A stretch of DNA of 11,382 bases from DATFWK01 sp035259345 (GCA_035259345.1 DATFWK010000037.1:1-11382), one strand, 5' to 3'; shown: positions 1-6,367, counted from the first letter of the stretch. Numbers and translations: made by a program. Notes: generated from the letters alone by a model not told the origin.

Positions 1-258
1 GTCCTCGACGTCCGCGCCGACGGCGAGTGGCGCCTCGGCCACATCGAGCACGCGCTGCACATCCCGCTCTCGCGCCTCGCCGAGCGGCTCGACGCGATCC
101 CGCGCGACCGGCCGCTGGTGGTGCACTGCGCGTCGGACTACCGCTCCGCGATCGCGGCCAGCCTCCTCCGGCGCGCGGGCGTCGAGGACGTCACCGTGCT
201 CGTCGGCGGGATGGCCGCCTGGCGCCAGGAACCGCTCGCGACGGTCGCCGGGGAGTGA
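1..258 (+). CDS. Rhodanese-like domain protein (5' end missing)
   Basis: The reading frame is open from base 1 to a TGA at 256-258, giving the last 85 residues of a protein that begins outside the window. It opens with the typical rhodanese motif LDVR, then GHIEHALHIPL, and the active-site loop CASDYRS with the presumed catalytic cysteine at visible residue 43 and an arginine five residues later. The C-terminal GGMAAWR motif is also classic. Rhodanese domains carry sulfur as a persulfide on the loop cysteine and act in sulfur transfer or detoxification. The real substrate cannot be told, and an upstream domain (for example a metallo-hydrolase or a second rhodanese) could lie outside the window. 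Its stop is 24 bases from the stop of the convergent cupin gene. Confidence 0.9.
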   Translation, partial: VLDVRADGEWRLGHIEHALHIPLSRLAERLDAIPRDRPLVVHCASDYRSAIAASLLRRAGVEDVTVLVGGMAAWRQEPLATVAGE

Positions 259-282
259 TCCGGCCGGCTCGGCGCGGCGAGG

Positions 283-642
283 TCAGCCCTTCGCGTAGTC
301 CTGCATGCCGTTGAAGTCGACCTGGACGACCTCCTCGTCGCCCACCACCCAGGCGTCGTGCCCGGGCGGAAGGACGAACGCGTCGCCGGGGCCGATCTCG
401 CCCTCGCTGCCGTCGTCCATCCGGTAGGCCATCCGGCCGGAGACGCAGTAGCCGACGTGGGGCGCCTGGCAGCTGTCGGTGCCGGCGATCGGCTTGACGT
501 GGTCCGACCAGCGCCAGCCCGGCTGGAAGACGACCCGGCCGACGGTCCCGCTCGCGAGGTTCACGATCTGGACGACGCCTTTGTCGGCGGTCGGCCGCGT
601 CTCGTCGGGGCGGTCGAAACTCTTGACCTCGGCGCTCGCCAT
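283..642 (-). CDS. Small cupin-domain protein
   Basis: A 119-residue single-domain beta-barrel protein of the cupin superfamily. The motif-1 region runs from about residue 48 to 75, with His48, His62, Gly64 and the run YCVSGRMAYRMDDG. Motif 2 is around residues 82-100 (GEIGPGDAFVLPPGHDAW, with His95). His62 and His95 are plausible metal ligands, but the canonical HxH of motif 1 is not clean, so metal binding is uncertain. The start is well supported: AAGGGAG stands 5 bases before the ATG. Proteins of this size usually bind small molecules or act as dioxygenases or isomerases; no substrate can be named. It is the last gene of a leftward group, 72 bases after the secreted protein. Confidence 0.85.
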   Translation of the reverse strand: MASAEVKSFDRPDETRPTADKGVVQIVNLASGTVGRVVFQPGWRWSDHVKPIAGTDSCQAPHVGYCVSGRMAYRMDDGSEGEIGPGDAFVLPPGHDAWVVGDEEVVQVDFNGMQDYAKG

Positions 643-693
643 GGCCGCTCCCTTCGCTCGGTGTCGGTCGGCCGAGGGTAGTCCAGCCCCGGC

Positions 694-712
694 CCGGCCG
701 CCATCAGGCCGG
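694..712 (-). terminator. Weak GC hairpin after the secreted-protein gene
   Basis: CCGGCC at 694-699 and GGCCGG at 707-712 form a 6-bp all-GC stem around a 7-base loop. It starts 3 bases after the stop codon of the leftward gene ending at 715. There is no T tract. It may attenuate transcription into the cupin gene, but such short GC palindromes are common by chance in this composition. Confidence 0.2.
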
Positions 713-714
713 CC

Positions 715-1461
715 TCAGCCGGACCCCGGGCGGCGGACCGAGACGAGCTCGTAGCGCTCGTTCCCGCCCTTGACGGTCTCCTCGCGCACGACGCCGATGC
801 CGCGGACGTAGACCTTGTGATCCACGACGCCCGGCTCGAGCGGCGTCGTCTCCTGGACGACCATCGCCCGGCGCGACCTGAGAGCCGGCGTCGCGACGGC
901 CGCCCCGCTGCGGAGGATCAGGAACCGATCGAGGGCCTGGCGCGGGAAGTACTCCTGCCACCCGCGGTCACCGGGCCGCGGCCGTGCGGGCATGATCACG
1001 CCCGCACGAGCGCCCCGGACCCCCGCGTGGAACGTGCCGTCGGTGCTCTCGACCCGGCCGTCGGGCCTGAGGGTGGCCGTGTCCTCGCCGAGGTACCAGA
1101 CGTTGCCGGCCCGGTCCTGCGCGTAGTAGTCGAGCGTGCGCTCGACGAGGCGCCCGCGCTCGAAGACGCGGTCGTGCACGACGGTGGCCCGGATGCCCAG
1201 GATCCGCCTCGTCTTCCGCGTGACGACCAGGACGTCGGTGGCCGGCACGCCGTCATCCTCGCCACGCGAAACCAGCACCGTGCCGGGCAGGAGCGGAAAC
1301 CAGGGGTTGTCGATCACGCGGACGAACGCGCTTCCCGGCGGGGGCGCCGGCGGCGGCGGGAGCGCGCCCGTGCGAGCGGCTCCCGGTGCCACGGCGGCGG
1401 TCGCGCCCGCGGCGGCGAGCGCAAGCGCTGTCAGGAACGTGGGCATTCCGGCGCGTCCCAT
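715..1461 (-). CDS. Conserved secreted protein of unknown function
   Basis: A 248-residue protein with a hydrophobic Ala/Leu-rich N-terminus (MPTFLTALALAAAGATAAV) that looks like a signal peptide, then a Pro-rich linker and a soluble domain. The domain contains IDNPWFPLLPGT near its start, RTLDYYAQD, GNVWYLGEDT, GVIMPARPRPGD, and a closing section with TPLEPGVVDHKVY, GIGVVREETVKGG and YELVSV. I recognise this pattern as a widespread family of secreted proteins without an assigned function; I know of no enzymatic motif in it. The start could be the ATG at 1461 or the in-frame ATG at 1446 (five residues later, which gives a more typical signal peptide). Neither has a strong Shine-Dalgarno. It lies 23 bases after the VOC gene, so the two are probably cotranscribed. 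Confidence 0.8.
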   Translation of the reverse strand: MGRAGMPTFLTALALAAAGATAAVAPGAARTGALPPPPAPPPGSAFVRVIDNPWFPLLPGTVLVSRGEDDGVPATDVLVVTRKTRRILGIRATVVHDRVFERGRLVERTLDYYAQDRAGNVWYLGEDTATLRPDGRVESTDGTFHAGVRGARAGVIMPARPRPGDRGWQEYFPRQALDRFLILRSGAAVATPALRSRRAMVVQETTPLEPGVVDHKVYVRGIGVVREETVKGGNERYELVSVRRPGSG

Positions 1462-1484
1462 CGTTGCGCCGTGGCCGCGCCGGC

Positions 1485-2264
1485 TCAAGCGGCCTGGCTC
1501 GCCTCCCAGATCGTGAACGCCGCGCCCTGCGGGTCGACGAGCACCGCGAAGCGGCCGATCGGCATGTCCATCGGCTCGACGGCGACCTTCCCCCCGAGCT
1601 TCTTCGAGCTCGCCACGACGGCGTCGCAGTCGGCCACCGAGAAGCAGATGCTCCAGTGCGAGGGCAGCCCCGGAGGGAACCGCTCGTCGTCGAGGGTCAT
1701 CATCCCGCCGACGGGCCTCCCGTCGACCTCCCACACCGTGTAGTCCTCCGGCGCGCCGTCGAACGTCGGGCGGCCGACGCTCCATCCGAAGACGGCCGGA
1801 TAGAACGTCTTGCCGCTCTCGGTGTCGCGGGTGAGCACCTCGAACCAGCCGAGCGAGTTCGGCTCGTTGACGATGTCCGCCCCGCCGAACCCCCTCGGCT
1901 CCCAGATGCCGAAGACGGCGCCGGAGGGGTCGGCGAAGATCGCCATTCTCCCCAGGTCCATGACGTCCATGGGCTCGACGATCACGGTGCCGCCGTTCAC
2001 CTTGACCCGGCCGGCGATCGCGTCGGCGTTCGCGACGCTGATGTAGGCCCCCCACGCCGTCGGCTGGCCCTCCTGCATGAGGCCCATGAGCCCGGCCACG
2101 TTGTGGCCGTCCTGCTGGAACATCCGGTACCCGCCGGTCTGCTCGACCGGCCCGGGCTCGGTCGCCGTCCAGCCCATCACCTGGCCGTAGAAGCCCACCG
2201 CGGCGTCGGGGTCCTTCGTGGACAGCTCGACCCAGCTTGGGGTCCCTGGCGCGAAATCGGGCAT
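1485..2264 (-). CDS. Two-domain VOC family protein (Rv0577/CFP30B-like)
   Basis: A 259-residue protein made of two vicinal-oxygen-chelate (glyoxalase/bleomycin-resistance fold) domains, about residues 9-125 and 135-257. Each begins with a conserved strand and helix (GTPSWVELSTKDPDAAVGFY; LGWFEVLTRDTESGKTFYPA). Each ends with the repeat pair EPMD...GRMAIFADPSGAVFGIWE and EPMD...GRFAVLVDPQGAAFTIWE. The length, the internal duplication and the opening GTPxWV match mycobacterial Rv0577 (antigen CFP30B) and many actinobacterial paralogs. Function is not fixed for this group; roles in binding or detoxifying small electrophiles are suggested. The ATG is preceded by GAAGGGAG with good spacing. It is the first gene of the leftward group and diverges from the nucleotidyltransferase gene. 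Confidence 0.88.
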   Translation of the reverse strand: MPDFAPGTPSWVELSTKDPDAAVGFYGQVMGWTATEPGPVEQTGGYRMFQQDGHNVAGLMGLMQEGQPTAWGAYISVANADAIAGRVKVNGGTVIVEPMDVMDLGRMAIFADPSGAVFGIWEPRGFGGADIVNEPNSLGWFEVLTRDTESGKTFYPAVFGWSVGRPTFDGAPEDYTVWEVDGRPVGGMMTLDDERFPPGLPSHWSICFSVADCDAVVASSKKLGGKVAVEPMDMPIGRFAVLVDPQGAAFTIWEASQAA

Positions 2265-2300
2265 GACGCGCTCCCTTCTCGAGTCTGTGCCGCGATGCTT

Positions 2301-2319
2301 GCACGCGGGACCCACGTGC
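2301..2319. promoter_or_regulatory. 19-bp imperfect dyad in a divergent intergenic region
   Basis: GCACGCGGG at 2301-2309 and CCCACGTGC at 2311-2319 are inverted repeats around a single central A, with one mismatch (8 of 9 pairs). The dyad lies in the 87-base gap between the divergently starting VOC gene (start 2264) and nucleotidyltransferase gene (start 2352). A one-base centre suits a protein-binding DNA dyad better than an RNA hairpin. No regulator gene is adjacent, so the binding protein is unknown. Confidence 0.35.
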
Positions 2320-2351
2320 GCCCGCCGCTGGTGGTTACGGTTCCGTTGACG

Positions 2352-3101
2352 ATGGCTTTCAGCGTCGAGGAGCGCGAGGCCGTGCGCGACCGGCTCGTCG
2401 AGCGGGCCCGCTCCGACCCGCGCGTCGTCGCGTGCGCCCTGGTCGGCGCGGAGGCGGACGGGCACGCGGACCGCTGGTCCGACCTCGACCTGACCTTCGC
2501 CGTCGGTGGCGGCGCAGGCGTCCAGGAGGTGCTCGCCGACTGGACGCGCGAGATGACCGGCGAGCTGGGTGCCGTGCACCTCTTCGACCTTCCCGTGGCG
2601 TCCACCGTGTACCGGGTGTTCCTGCTCCCCAGCAGCCTCCAGGTCGACCTCTCCTTCACGCCCGAGCGCGACTTCGCTCCGCGGGGCCCGCGATTCCGGC
2701 TGCTCTTCGGTGCCGCCGGGCCCAGCCTGACCGCCCCGCGCCCCTCGGCGTCGCACCTGTTCGGGATGGCCGCACATCATGCGGTCCGGGCCCGCATCTG
2801 CGTCGAGCGCGGGCGGTCGTGGCAGGCCGAGTACTGGATCAGCGGGGTCCGTGACCAGGCCCTGACGCTCGCCTGCCTGCGGGAGGGGCTCGAGACGTCC
2901 TTCGGTCGCGGCTTCGACGGGCTCCCCGCGGCGGTGCACCGGCGTTCCGAGGACGCGCTCGTCCGCTCCACCGGGCGCGAGGAGCTGCTCCGCGCCCTCG
3001 GCGCGGCGATCGGGCTGCTACTGGCGGAGGGCGGAGAGGCGGGCGCCCTCGCCGACAGCCTCGCGCGTCAGCTGCGAGAGCTGCCCGGGCCGCTCGGCTA
3101 A
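2352..3101 (+). CDS. Nucleotidyltransferase-fold protein (Pol beta superfamily)
   Basis: A 249-residue protein with the minimal nucleotidyltransferase signature: VGAEADGHADRWSDLDLTF at about residues 31-49, where Gly32-Ala33 and the SDLD aspartates (44, 46) form the GS...DxD motif. A third acid, Asp99, lies in the strand LQVDLSF. The C-terminal half is helical, similar in layout to adenylyltransferases of the aminoglycoside-resistance type, but I see no sequence match good enough to claim resistance. It probably transfers a nucleotide to an unknown acceptor. The ATG at 2352 is chosen because the family core starts soon after it. An in-frame ATG at 2295 would add 19 residues and place the 19-bp dyad inside the gene. 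Neither start has a strong ribosome binding site. Its TAA overlaps the TAG of the convergent gene by sharing bases 3099-3100. Confidence 0.8.
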   Translation: MAFSVEEREAVRDRLVERARSDPRVVACALVGAEADGHADRWSDLDLTFAVGGGAGVQEVLADWTREMTGELGAVHLFDLPVASTVYRVFLLPSSLQVDLSFTPERDFAPRGPRFRLLFGAAGPSLTAPRPSASHLFGMAAHHAVRARICVERGRSWQAEYWISGVRDQALTLACLREGLETSFGRGFDGLPAAVHRRSEDALVRSTGREELLRALGAAIGLLLAEGGEAGALADSLARQLRELPGPLG

Positions 3102-4027
3102 GCGGCCTGTGCCCCCGGCGGCCGGTCGCCGTGCGCGCGGATCCAGTGGTCGGCGATGTCCATCCGCCGGCAGACCCAGACCCGGTCGCGGGCCGCGACG
3201 TGGTCGAGGAAGCGGGCGAGCCCGGCCGCGCGGGCAGGGTGCCCGGAGAGCCGCGGATGCAGGCCGACGCTCATGATCGCCGGCGCGTCGGCGCCCTCCT
3301 CCCACAGGAGGTCGAACGCGCCGCGCAGCGCGTCGAAGAGGTCGTCGCCGGTGCCGAAGCCGGGAGCCGTGACGAAGCGCATGTCGTTGGTGACCAGCGA
3401 GTAGGGGATCACGAGGTGGGAGTGCGCTCCCACGCGCACCCAGAAGGGCAGGTCGTCCGCGTAGGAGTCCGAGTCGTAGTGGAAGCCCCCCTCCTCGACG
3501 AGCAGGCGGCGGGTGTTGGGGCTCACGCGGCCGGTGTACCAGCCGACCGGCCGGCGTCCCGTCGCCGCGGCGATGGCGCCCACCGTGCGCCGGATGTGAT
3601 CGCGCTCGACGTCCTCCGGAATCTCGCGGTAGTCGATCCAGCGGTAGCCGTGCCCGGCGGTCTCGTGCCCCAGCTCGGCGAGCGCCGCGCCGGCGTCCGG
3701 GTTCCGCTCGAGCGCGCGCCCGACCGCGAAGGCGGTGAGCGGGAGCCCGTGCTGCTCGAACAGGCGCAGCAGCCGCCAGAGGCCCGCCCGGGCGCCGTAG
3801 TCGAAGAGGCTCTCCACGCCCGTGTGACGCGCGCCCGCAGGCGCCGCCGCCCCCGCGAGGTCGTGGAGGTACGTCTCGGCCGTGGCGTCGCCGTCGAGCG
3901 GCGAGCGCTCGCCACCCTCCTCGACGTTCAGCACGAAGCTGAGCGCGACGCGCGCCCCGCCCGGCCAGCCGGGGTGGGGCGGCCGGCGGCCATGGCCGCG
4001 CAGGTCCCTCGGGTACCAGTCGGCCAC
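3098..4027 (-). CDS. Polysaccharide deacetylase family protein, PuuE allantoinase-like
   Basis: A 309-residue NodB-type TIM-barrel protein. It follows the PuuE/urate-catabolism subfamily closely: RDLRGHGRRPPHPGWPGGAR near the N-terminus, then LNVEEGGE (residues 33-40), GHETAGHGYRWIDY (120-133), the run GWYTGRVSPNTRRL (162-175) and DSDSYADDLPFW (185-196). In known PuuE proteins this fold hydrolyses allantoin without the metal site of true deacetylases. The first motif here has Glu-Glu where NodB enzymes carry Asp-Asp, which agrees with that. Close paralogs act on other cyclic amides or sugars, so allantoin is a likely but unproven substrate, and no other purine-degradation gene is nearby. It starts at GTG, 7 bases after the GNAT stop, and is probably translationally coupled to it. 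Confidence 0.82.
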   Translation of the reverse strand: MADWYPRDLRGHGRRPPHPGWPGGARVALSFVLNVEEGGERSPLDGDATAETYLHDLAGAAAPAGARHTGVESLFDYGARAGLWRLLRLFEQHGLPLTAFAVGRALERNPDAGAALAELGHETAGHGYRWIDYREIPEDVERDHIRRTVGAIAAATGRRPVGWYTGRVSPNTRRLLVEEGGFHYDSDSYADDLPFWVRVGAHSHLVIPYSLVTNDMRFVTAPGFGTGDDLFDALRGAFDLLWEEGADAPAIMSVGLHPRLSGHPARAAGLARFLDHVAARDRVWVCRRMDIADHWIRAHGDRPPGAQAA

Positions 4028-4034
4028 CGGTCGC

Positions 4035-4904
4035 TCAGCCGAGCTCGAACGTGGTCACGCCGAAGATCTCGCGGTCCGGCAGCTCGGGCCGCGCGCCGAG
4101 GTACATGCGGGCGCAGGCGAACACCTCGCGCATCCCGTAACGGCGGGCGAGGTCGGCGGCGGCCGGGTTCGCGTCGGGCGTGTCCAGGAAGAGCGGCTTG
4201 CCGGGGGCATGGGCGCCGAGCCCCAGGAGGAGCTCCTCGGCCACGCCGGCGTCGGCCGCGAAGAGCGGCCCGATCTTGACCCCGAGGCGGCAGGGGCGGG
4301 CCAGGCCGAAGCCTTGGAGGTCGTCGCCGTCGACCGATGCAAGGGCCCTGGCGCCCGGCTGGGCGATCCACCGCTCGAGGAACGGCGCGCGCCGGGCCGG
4401 GAAGTGGGCGGCGTCATAGGCGACGAGCGCGTCGAGCGAGACGTCCCGGGCGTCCACGATCGCCGACGAGACGGACGCCGGCGCGCCGACCCCCTCGTGG
4501 CGGACGTCCACGCCGGCCGGCGCGAAGCCGCCGCGTGCGTAGAACGGCTCCATCTCGAGCACACCGTCCATGCCGATCGAGGCCCCGGGCTCGAGGCGGG
4601 CGAGCAGCGCGTCCCGGCGGTGGATCCAGAGCCGCCGCCCGAGCCCCTGCCTGCGGTGCGCGGGCGCGACGATGAAGAACCCCATGAACCCGAAGCGGCC
4701 GTCGTACGAGACGATCGAGCCGCCTCCCACCAGCTGGCCATCGACCTCCGCGGCGACGAAGCCCTCGGGATCGGTCGCCCAGAAGATCTCCGCGTCGTGG
4801 AGGCCCGGGTTCCAGCCCTCGGCGGCTGCCCAGTCCACCAGGACGTCCAGCTCGGCCCGGCGCATCGGCCGCACCACGAGGTCCCCGCTCATCGGCCGGA
4901 TCAT
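4035..4904 (-). CDS. GNAT N-acetyltransferase with C-terminal extension domain
   Basis: A 289-residue protein. The N-terminal half (about residues 8-130) is a GNAT domain: the acetyl-CoA binding motif is visible as FFIVAPAHRRQGLGRRLW (residues 76-93), containing the RRQGLG pyrophosphate loop. The C-terminal half (about 150-285, from VSSAIVDARDVSLDALVAYD to REIFGVTTFELG) resembles the second domain found in YitH-type acetyltransferases, which folds like a degenerate GNAT. Such enzymes acetylate amino groups of small molecules; the substrate is unknown. The ATG at 4904 is taken; an ATG four codons later is possible. The gene leads a two-gene operon with the PuuE-like gene and shares its upstream region with the ArsR-SRPBCC gene, so the inverted repeat there might influence both. 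Confidence 0.85.
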   Translation of the reverse strand: MIRPMSGDLVVRPMRRAELDVLVDWAAAEGWNPGLHDAEIFWATDPEGFVAAEVDGQLVGGGSIVSYDGRFGFMGFFIVAPAHRRQGLGRRLWIHRRDALLARLEPGASIGMDGVLEMEPFYARGGFAPAGVDVRHEGVGAPASVSSAIVDARDVSLDALVAYDAAHFPARRAPFLERWIAQPGARALASVDGDDLQGFGLARPCRLGVKIGPLFAADAGVAEELLLGLGAHAPGKPLFLDTPDANPAAADLARRYGMREVFACARMYLGARPELPDREIFGVTTFELG

Positions 4905-4924
4905 GCCCCGCCGTCACCGCTCGC

Positions 4925-4954
4925 TTGACACGTGACCAAATGGTCACCTATCCT
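4925..4954 (+). promoter_or_regulatory. Promoter of the ArsR-SRPBCC gene
   Basis: A perfect -35 hexamer TTGACA (4925-4930) is followed after 18 bases by TATCCT (4949-4954), which matches the -10 consensus at four of six positions. Transcription would begin at about 4961-4962, the A of the start codon, and no Shine-Dalgarno precedes that ATG. The message is therefore probably leaderless, which is common in actinobacteria. Confidence 0.65.
4932..4947. promoter_or_regulatory. Probable ArsR-family operator inside the promoter spacer
   Basis: GTGACCA (4932-4938) and TGGTCAC (4941-4947) form a perfect 7+7 inverted repeat with a two-base centre. It fills almost the whole spacer between the -35 and -10 boxes of the gene that starts at 4962. 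A dimeric winged-helix ArsR-type repressor bound here would block RNA polymerase, so autoregulation is the natural reading. The repeat also lies 28 bases upstream of the divergent GNAT start. Confidence 0.65.
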
Positions 4955-4961
4955 CCCGGGC

Positions 4962-5789
4962 ATGGACGAGGTGTTCAGGGCGCTGGCCGATCCCACGAGA
5001 CGCAGCCTGCTCGACGAGCTCTTCACGGAGGACGGGCAGACGCTGACCGCGCTCGAGGCGCGGCTGCCGATGACGCGGTTCGGCGTGATGAAGCACCTGC
5101 GCGTGCTCGAGGAGGCCGGCCTGGTCACGACCAGGCGGCAGGGCCGCGAGAAGCTCCACTTCCTGAACCCGGTCCCGATCCGGCTCGTCCACGACCGGTG
5201 GGTGAGCAAGTACGCCGAGCCCTGGGCGGCGACGCTCAGCGGGCTCAAGAGACACCTGGAGGACGAAACGATGGACACGACGACAACTGTGTCGTGGGCA
5301 CACGGCACTGCGCCGGTCGCCGGCGGCACCGCGGTGTTCGAGGTCTTCATCAAGACCACGCCGGAGCGCCTCTGGAAGGCGATCACCGACCCGAACGAGC
5401 GCGCGAAGTACAGCTTCGGGGTCGAGGTCGAGTCGGACTGGACCCCCGGCTCGGAGTACCGGTCGAGCGTACCCGGCGTCGTCGACATCGCCGCCGGGCG
5501 GAACGTCGAGGTCGATCCCCCGCGCCTTCTGGTGCAGACGTTCGACGCCCTCTGGAGCGACGACGTGCGGGCCCAGGGGACGACCCGCGTCACCTGGGAG
5601 ATCGAGCCGGTGGGCACCTCCTGCCGGCTGACCGTCACCCACGACCAGCTCCCGGCGGGCGCGAACGCGGAGCTCTACGGCGGCTGGCCGATGATCCTCT
5701 CCGGCCTCAAGACGCTGCTCGAGACCGGCGAGCTGCTCGACACCCCAGGATCGCTCATGTACTCGCGGGGCGACCTCTGGGGCGGCTGA
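4962..5789 (+). CDS. ArsR-type HTH regulator fused to an SRPBCC (AHSA1-like) domain
   Basis: A 275-residue fusion. Residues 1-100 are a winged-helix ArsR domain: DEVFRALADPTRRSLLDEL, then a recognition-helix region MTRFGVMKHLRVLEEAGLV (37-55) and the wing TTRRQGREKLHFLNP. I see no Cys metal site, so it is not a classic metal sensor. Residues about 123-265 are an SRPBCC/AHSA1 domain (AVFEVFIKTTPERLWKAITD at its start, ending in LSGLKTLLETGELLD), a fold with a hydrophobic ligand pocket. The ATG at 4962 fits the ArsR family start. The GTG at 4932 would begin inside the operator and is rejected. ArsR and SRPBCC proteins are often encoded by adjacent genes. Here they are joined, and an internal ribosome binding site with ATG remains at the junction. 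It ends in a strong hairpin terminator. Confidence 0.9.
   Translation: MDEVFRALADPTRRSLLDELFTEDGQTLTALEARLPMTRFGVMKHLRVLEEAGLVTTRRQGREKLHFLNPVPIRLVHDRWVSKYAEPWAATLSGLKRHLEDETMDTTTTVSWAHGTAPVAGGTAVFEVFIKTTPERLWKAITDPNERAKYSFGVEVESDWTPGSEYRSSVPGVVDIAAGRNVEVDPPRLLVQTFDALWSDDVRAQGTTRVTWEIEPVGTSCRLTVTHDQLPAGANAELYGGWPMILSGLKTLLETGELLDTPGSLMYSRGDLWGG
5258..5273 (+). promoter_or_regulatory. Internal ribosome binding site and in-frame ATG at the domain junction
   Basis: GGAGG at 5258-5262 stands 8 bases before an in-frame ATG at 5271, codon 104 of the ArsR-SRPBCC gene, exactly in the linker between the two domains. Initiation here would give a free SRPBCC protein of about 172 residues. It may be a relic of two formerly separate genes or a working second start. 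Confidence 0.5.
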
Positions 5790-5812
5790 GAGGACATCCT
5801 TCTCCCCGCACG

Positions 5813-5855
5813 AGACGTCGCTGAGGCCCGCCGGCAGCGGGCCTCAGCGACGTCT
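5813..5855. terminator. Bidirectional hairpin terminator
   Basis: A perfect 19-bp stem (5813-5831 pairing with 5837-5855) with a five-base loop CGGCA lies between the convergent ArsR-SRPBCC gene (stop 5789) and SnoaL-like gene (stop 5891). There is no T tract on either side, so it is of the U-poor hairpin kind often proposed for actinobacteria, or an RNA 3'-end stabiliser serving both genes. Confidence 0.75.
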
Positions 5856-5890
5856 GGATCCGGACCTGTGGCGGACGCTGAGCCCGCTCC

Positions 5891-6265
5891 TCAATCGGTT
5901 CCCCACGGGTTGTCGATGACGAATCGCCACGTCCCGTCGGCCTGACGACGCAGGACGTCCGCGTTCCTCGCCGTCAGCCGCACCGGCTCGCCGTCCGGGC
6001 CCGTGCCGTCGAACGACCAGACCCCGGTCACGAGCGCGAGGTCGTCGACCTCGAGCACCCGTGTCACCTCGAGGTCGAGCTTGCCCTTCAACGCGATGAA
6101 CCCTCCAAGCGCCTCCCCGATGCCGGATGCCCCATGAGCGAGGCTCCCGGGCTGGGTGGCGAAGGCCGCCCCGCTCTCGTAGAGGGGCATGAGGCTGTCG
6201 AGGTCCCCTGTGTTGATGCCGGTGACGATGGTCTCGAGGACCTGCTCAGGCGTCGCCGTGGACAT
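5891..6265 (-). CDS. SnoaL/ketosteroid-isomerase-like (NTF2-fold) protein
   Basis: A 124-residue protein of the NTF2-like fold, with the usual order: an N-terminal helix pair (PEQVLETIVTGINTGDLDSL), the PLYESGAAF strand, GASGIGEALGGFIALKG, and the closing strands TGVWSFDGTGPDG, RNADVLRRQADGTWRFVIDNPWG. It looks like the DUF4440/SnoaL-type stress or polyketide-cyclase relatives; no catalytic residues can be assigned. The start at 6265 is preferred: AGGAG lies 6 bases before it, while the ATG at 6271 directly touches the AGGAG and would not be read well. The gene diverges from the TetR gene and its upstream region carries one copy of a 15-base direct repeat, so TetR control is likely. Confidence 0.82.
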   Translation of the reverse strand: MSTATPEQVLETIVTGINTGDLDSLMPLYESGAAFATQPGSLAHGASGIGEALGGFIALKGKLDLEVTRVLEVDDLALVTGVWSFDGTGPDGEPVRLTARNADVLRRQADGTWRFVIDNPWGTD

Positions 6266-6291
6266 GGCCATCTCCTTTCGATATACAGTGT

Positions 6292-6306
6292 TGAGTCACG
6301 AAATGG
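6292..6306. repeat. 15-base direct repeat, copy 1 (putative TetR site)
   Basis: TGAGTCACGAAATGG occurs here and again 61 bases to the right. This copy lies 27 bases upstream of the start of the SnoaL-like gene, in its probable 5' leader. It begins with the 7-base dyad TGA-G-TCA. Confidence 0.6.
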
Positions 6307-6352
6307 ACCCTAGCCCCTCATGGGCGGGATTGCAAGATTGATGACACGATTG

Positions 6353-6367
6353 TGAGTCACGAAATGG
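6353..6367. repeat. 15-base direct repeat, copy 2 (putative TetR site)
   Basis: The second exact copy of TGAGTCACGAAATGG. It contains the ATG at 6364 of the tetR gene, so a protein bound here would cover the tetR start region. Two exact copies in the gap between divergent genes, one at each gene, suggest binding sites of the adjacent TetR regulator. Confidence 0.6.

Noticed and set aside
715..2304. A single 529-codon open frame on the minus strand
   Set aside because: Its first part is a shadow of the VOC gene in another frame (Arg/Gly-rich, no fold). Only the part from 1461 or 1446 down has family-like sequence.
1386..3101. A 571-codon forward open frame
   Set aside because: The first 300 codons are antisense to the VOC gene and low complexity; the real gene starts at 2352 (or 2295).
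2352..3101. Aminoglycoside adenylyltransferase resistance gene
   Set aside because: Only the general nucleotidyltransferase motif is shared; nothing specific to the known resistance enzymes is visible.
3098..4027. Chitin or peptidoglycan deacetylase
   Set aside because: The NodB metal motifs are altered and the GWYTGRVSPNTRRL block is specific to the PuuE-like group.
4932..4961. GTG at 4932 as the start of the ArsR-SRPBCC gene
   Set aside because: It lies within the operator between the -35 and -10 boxes and adds ten residues not seen in ArsR families.
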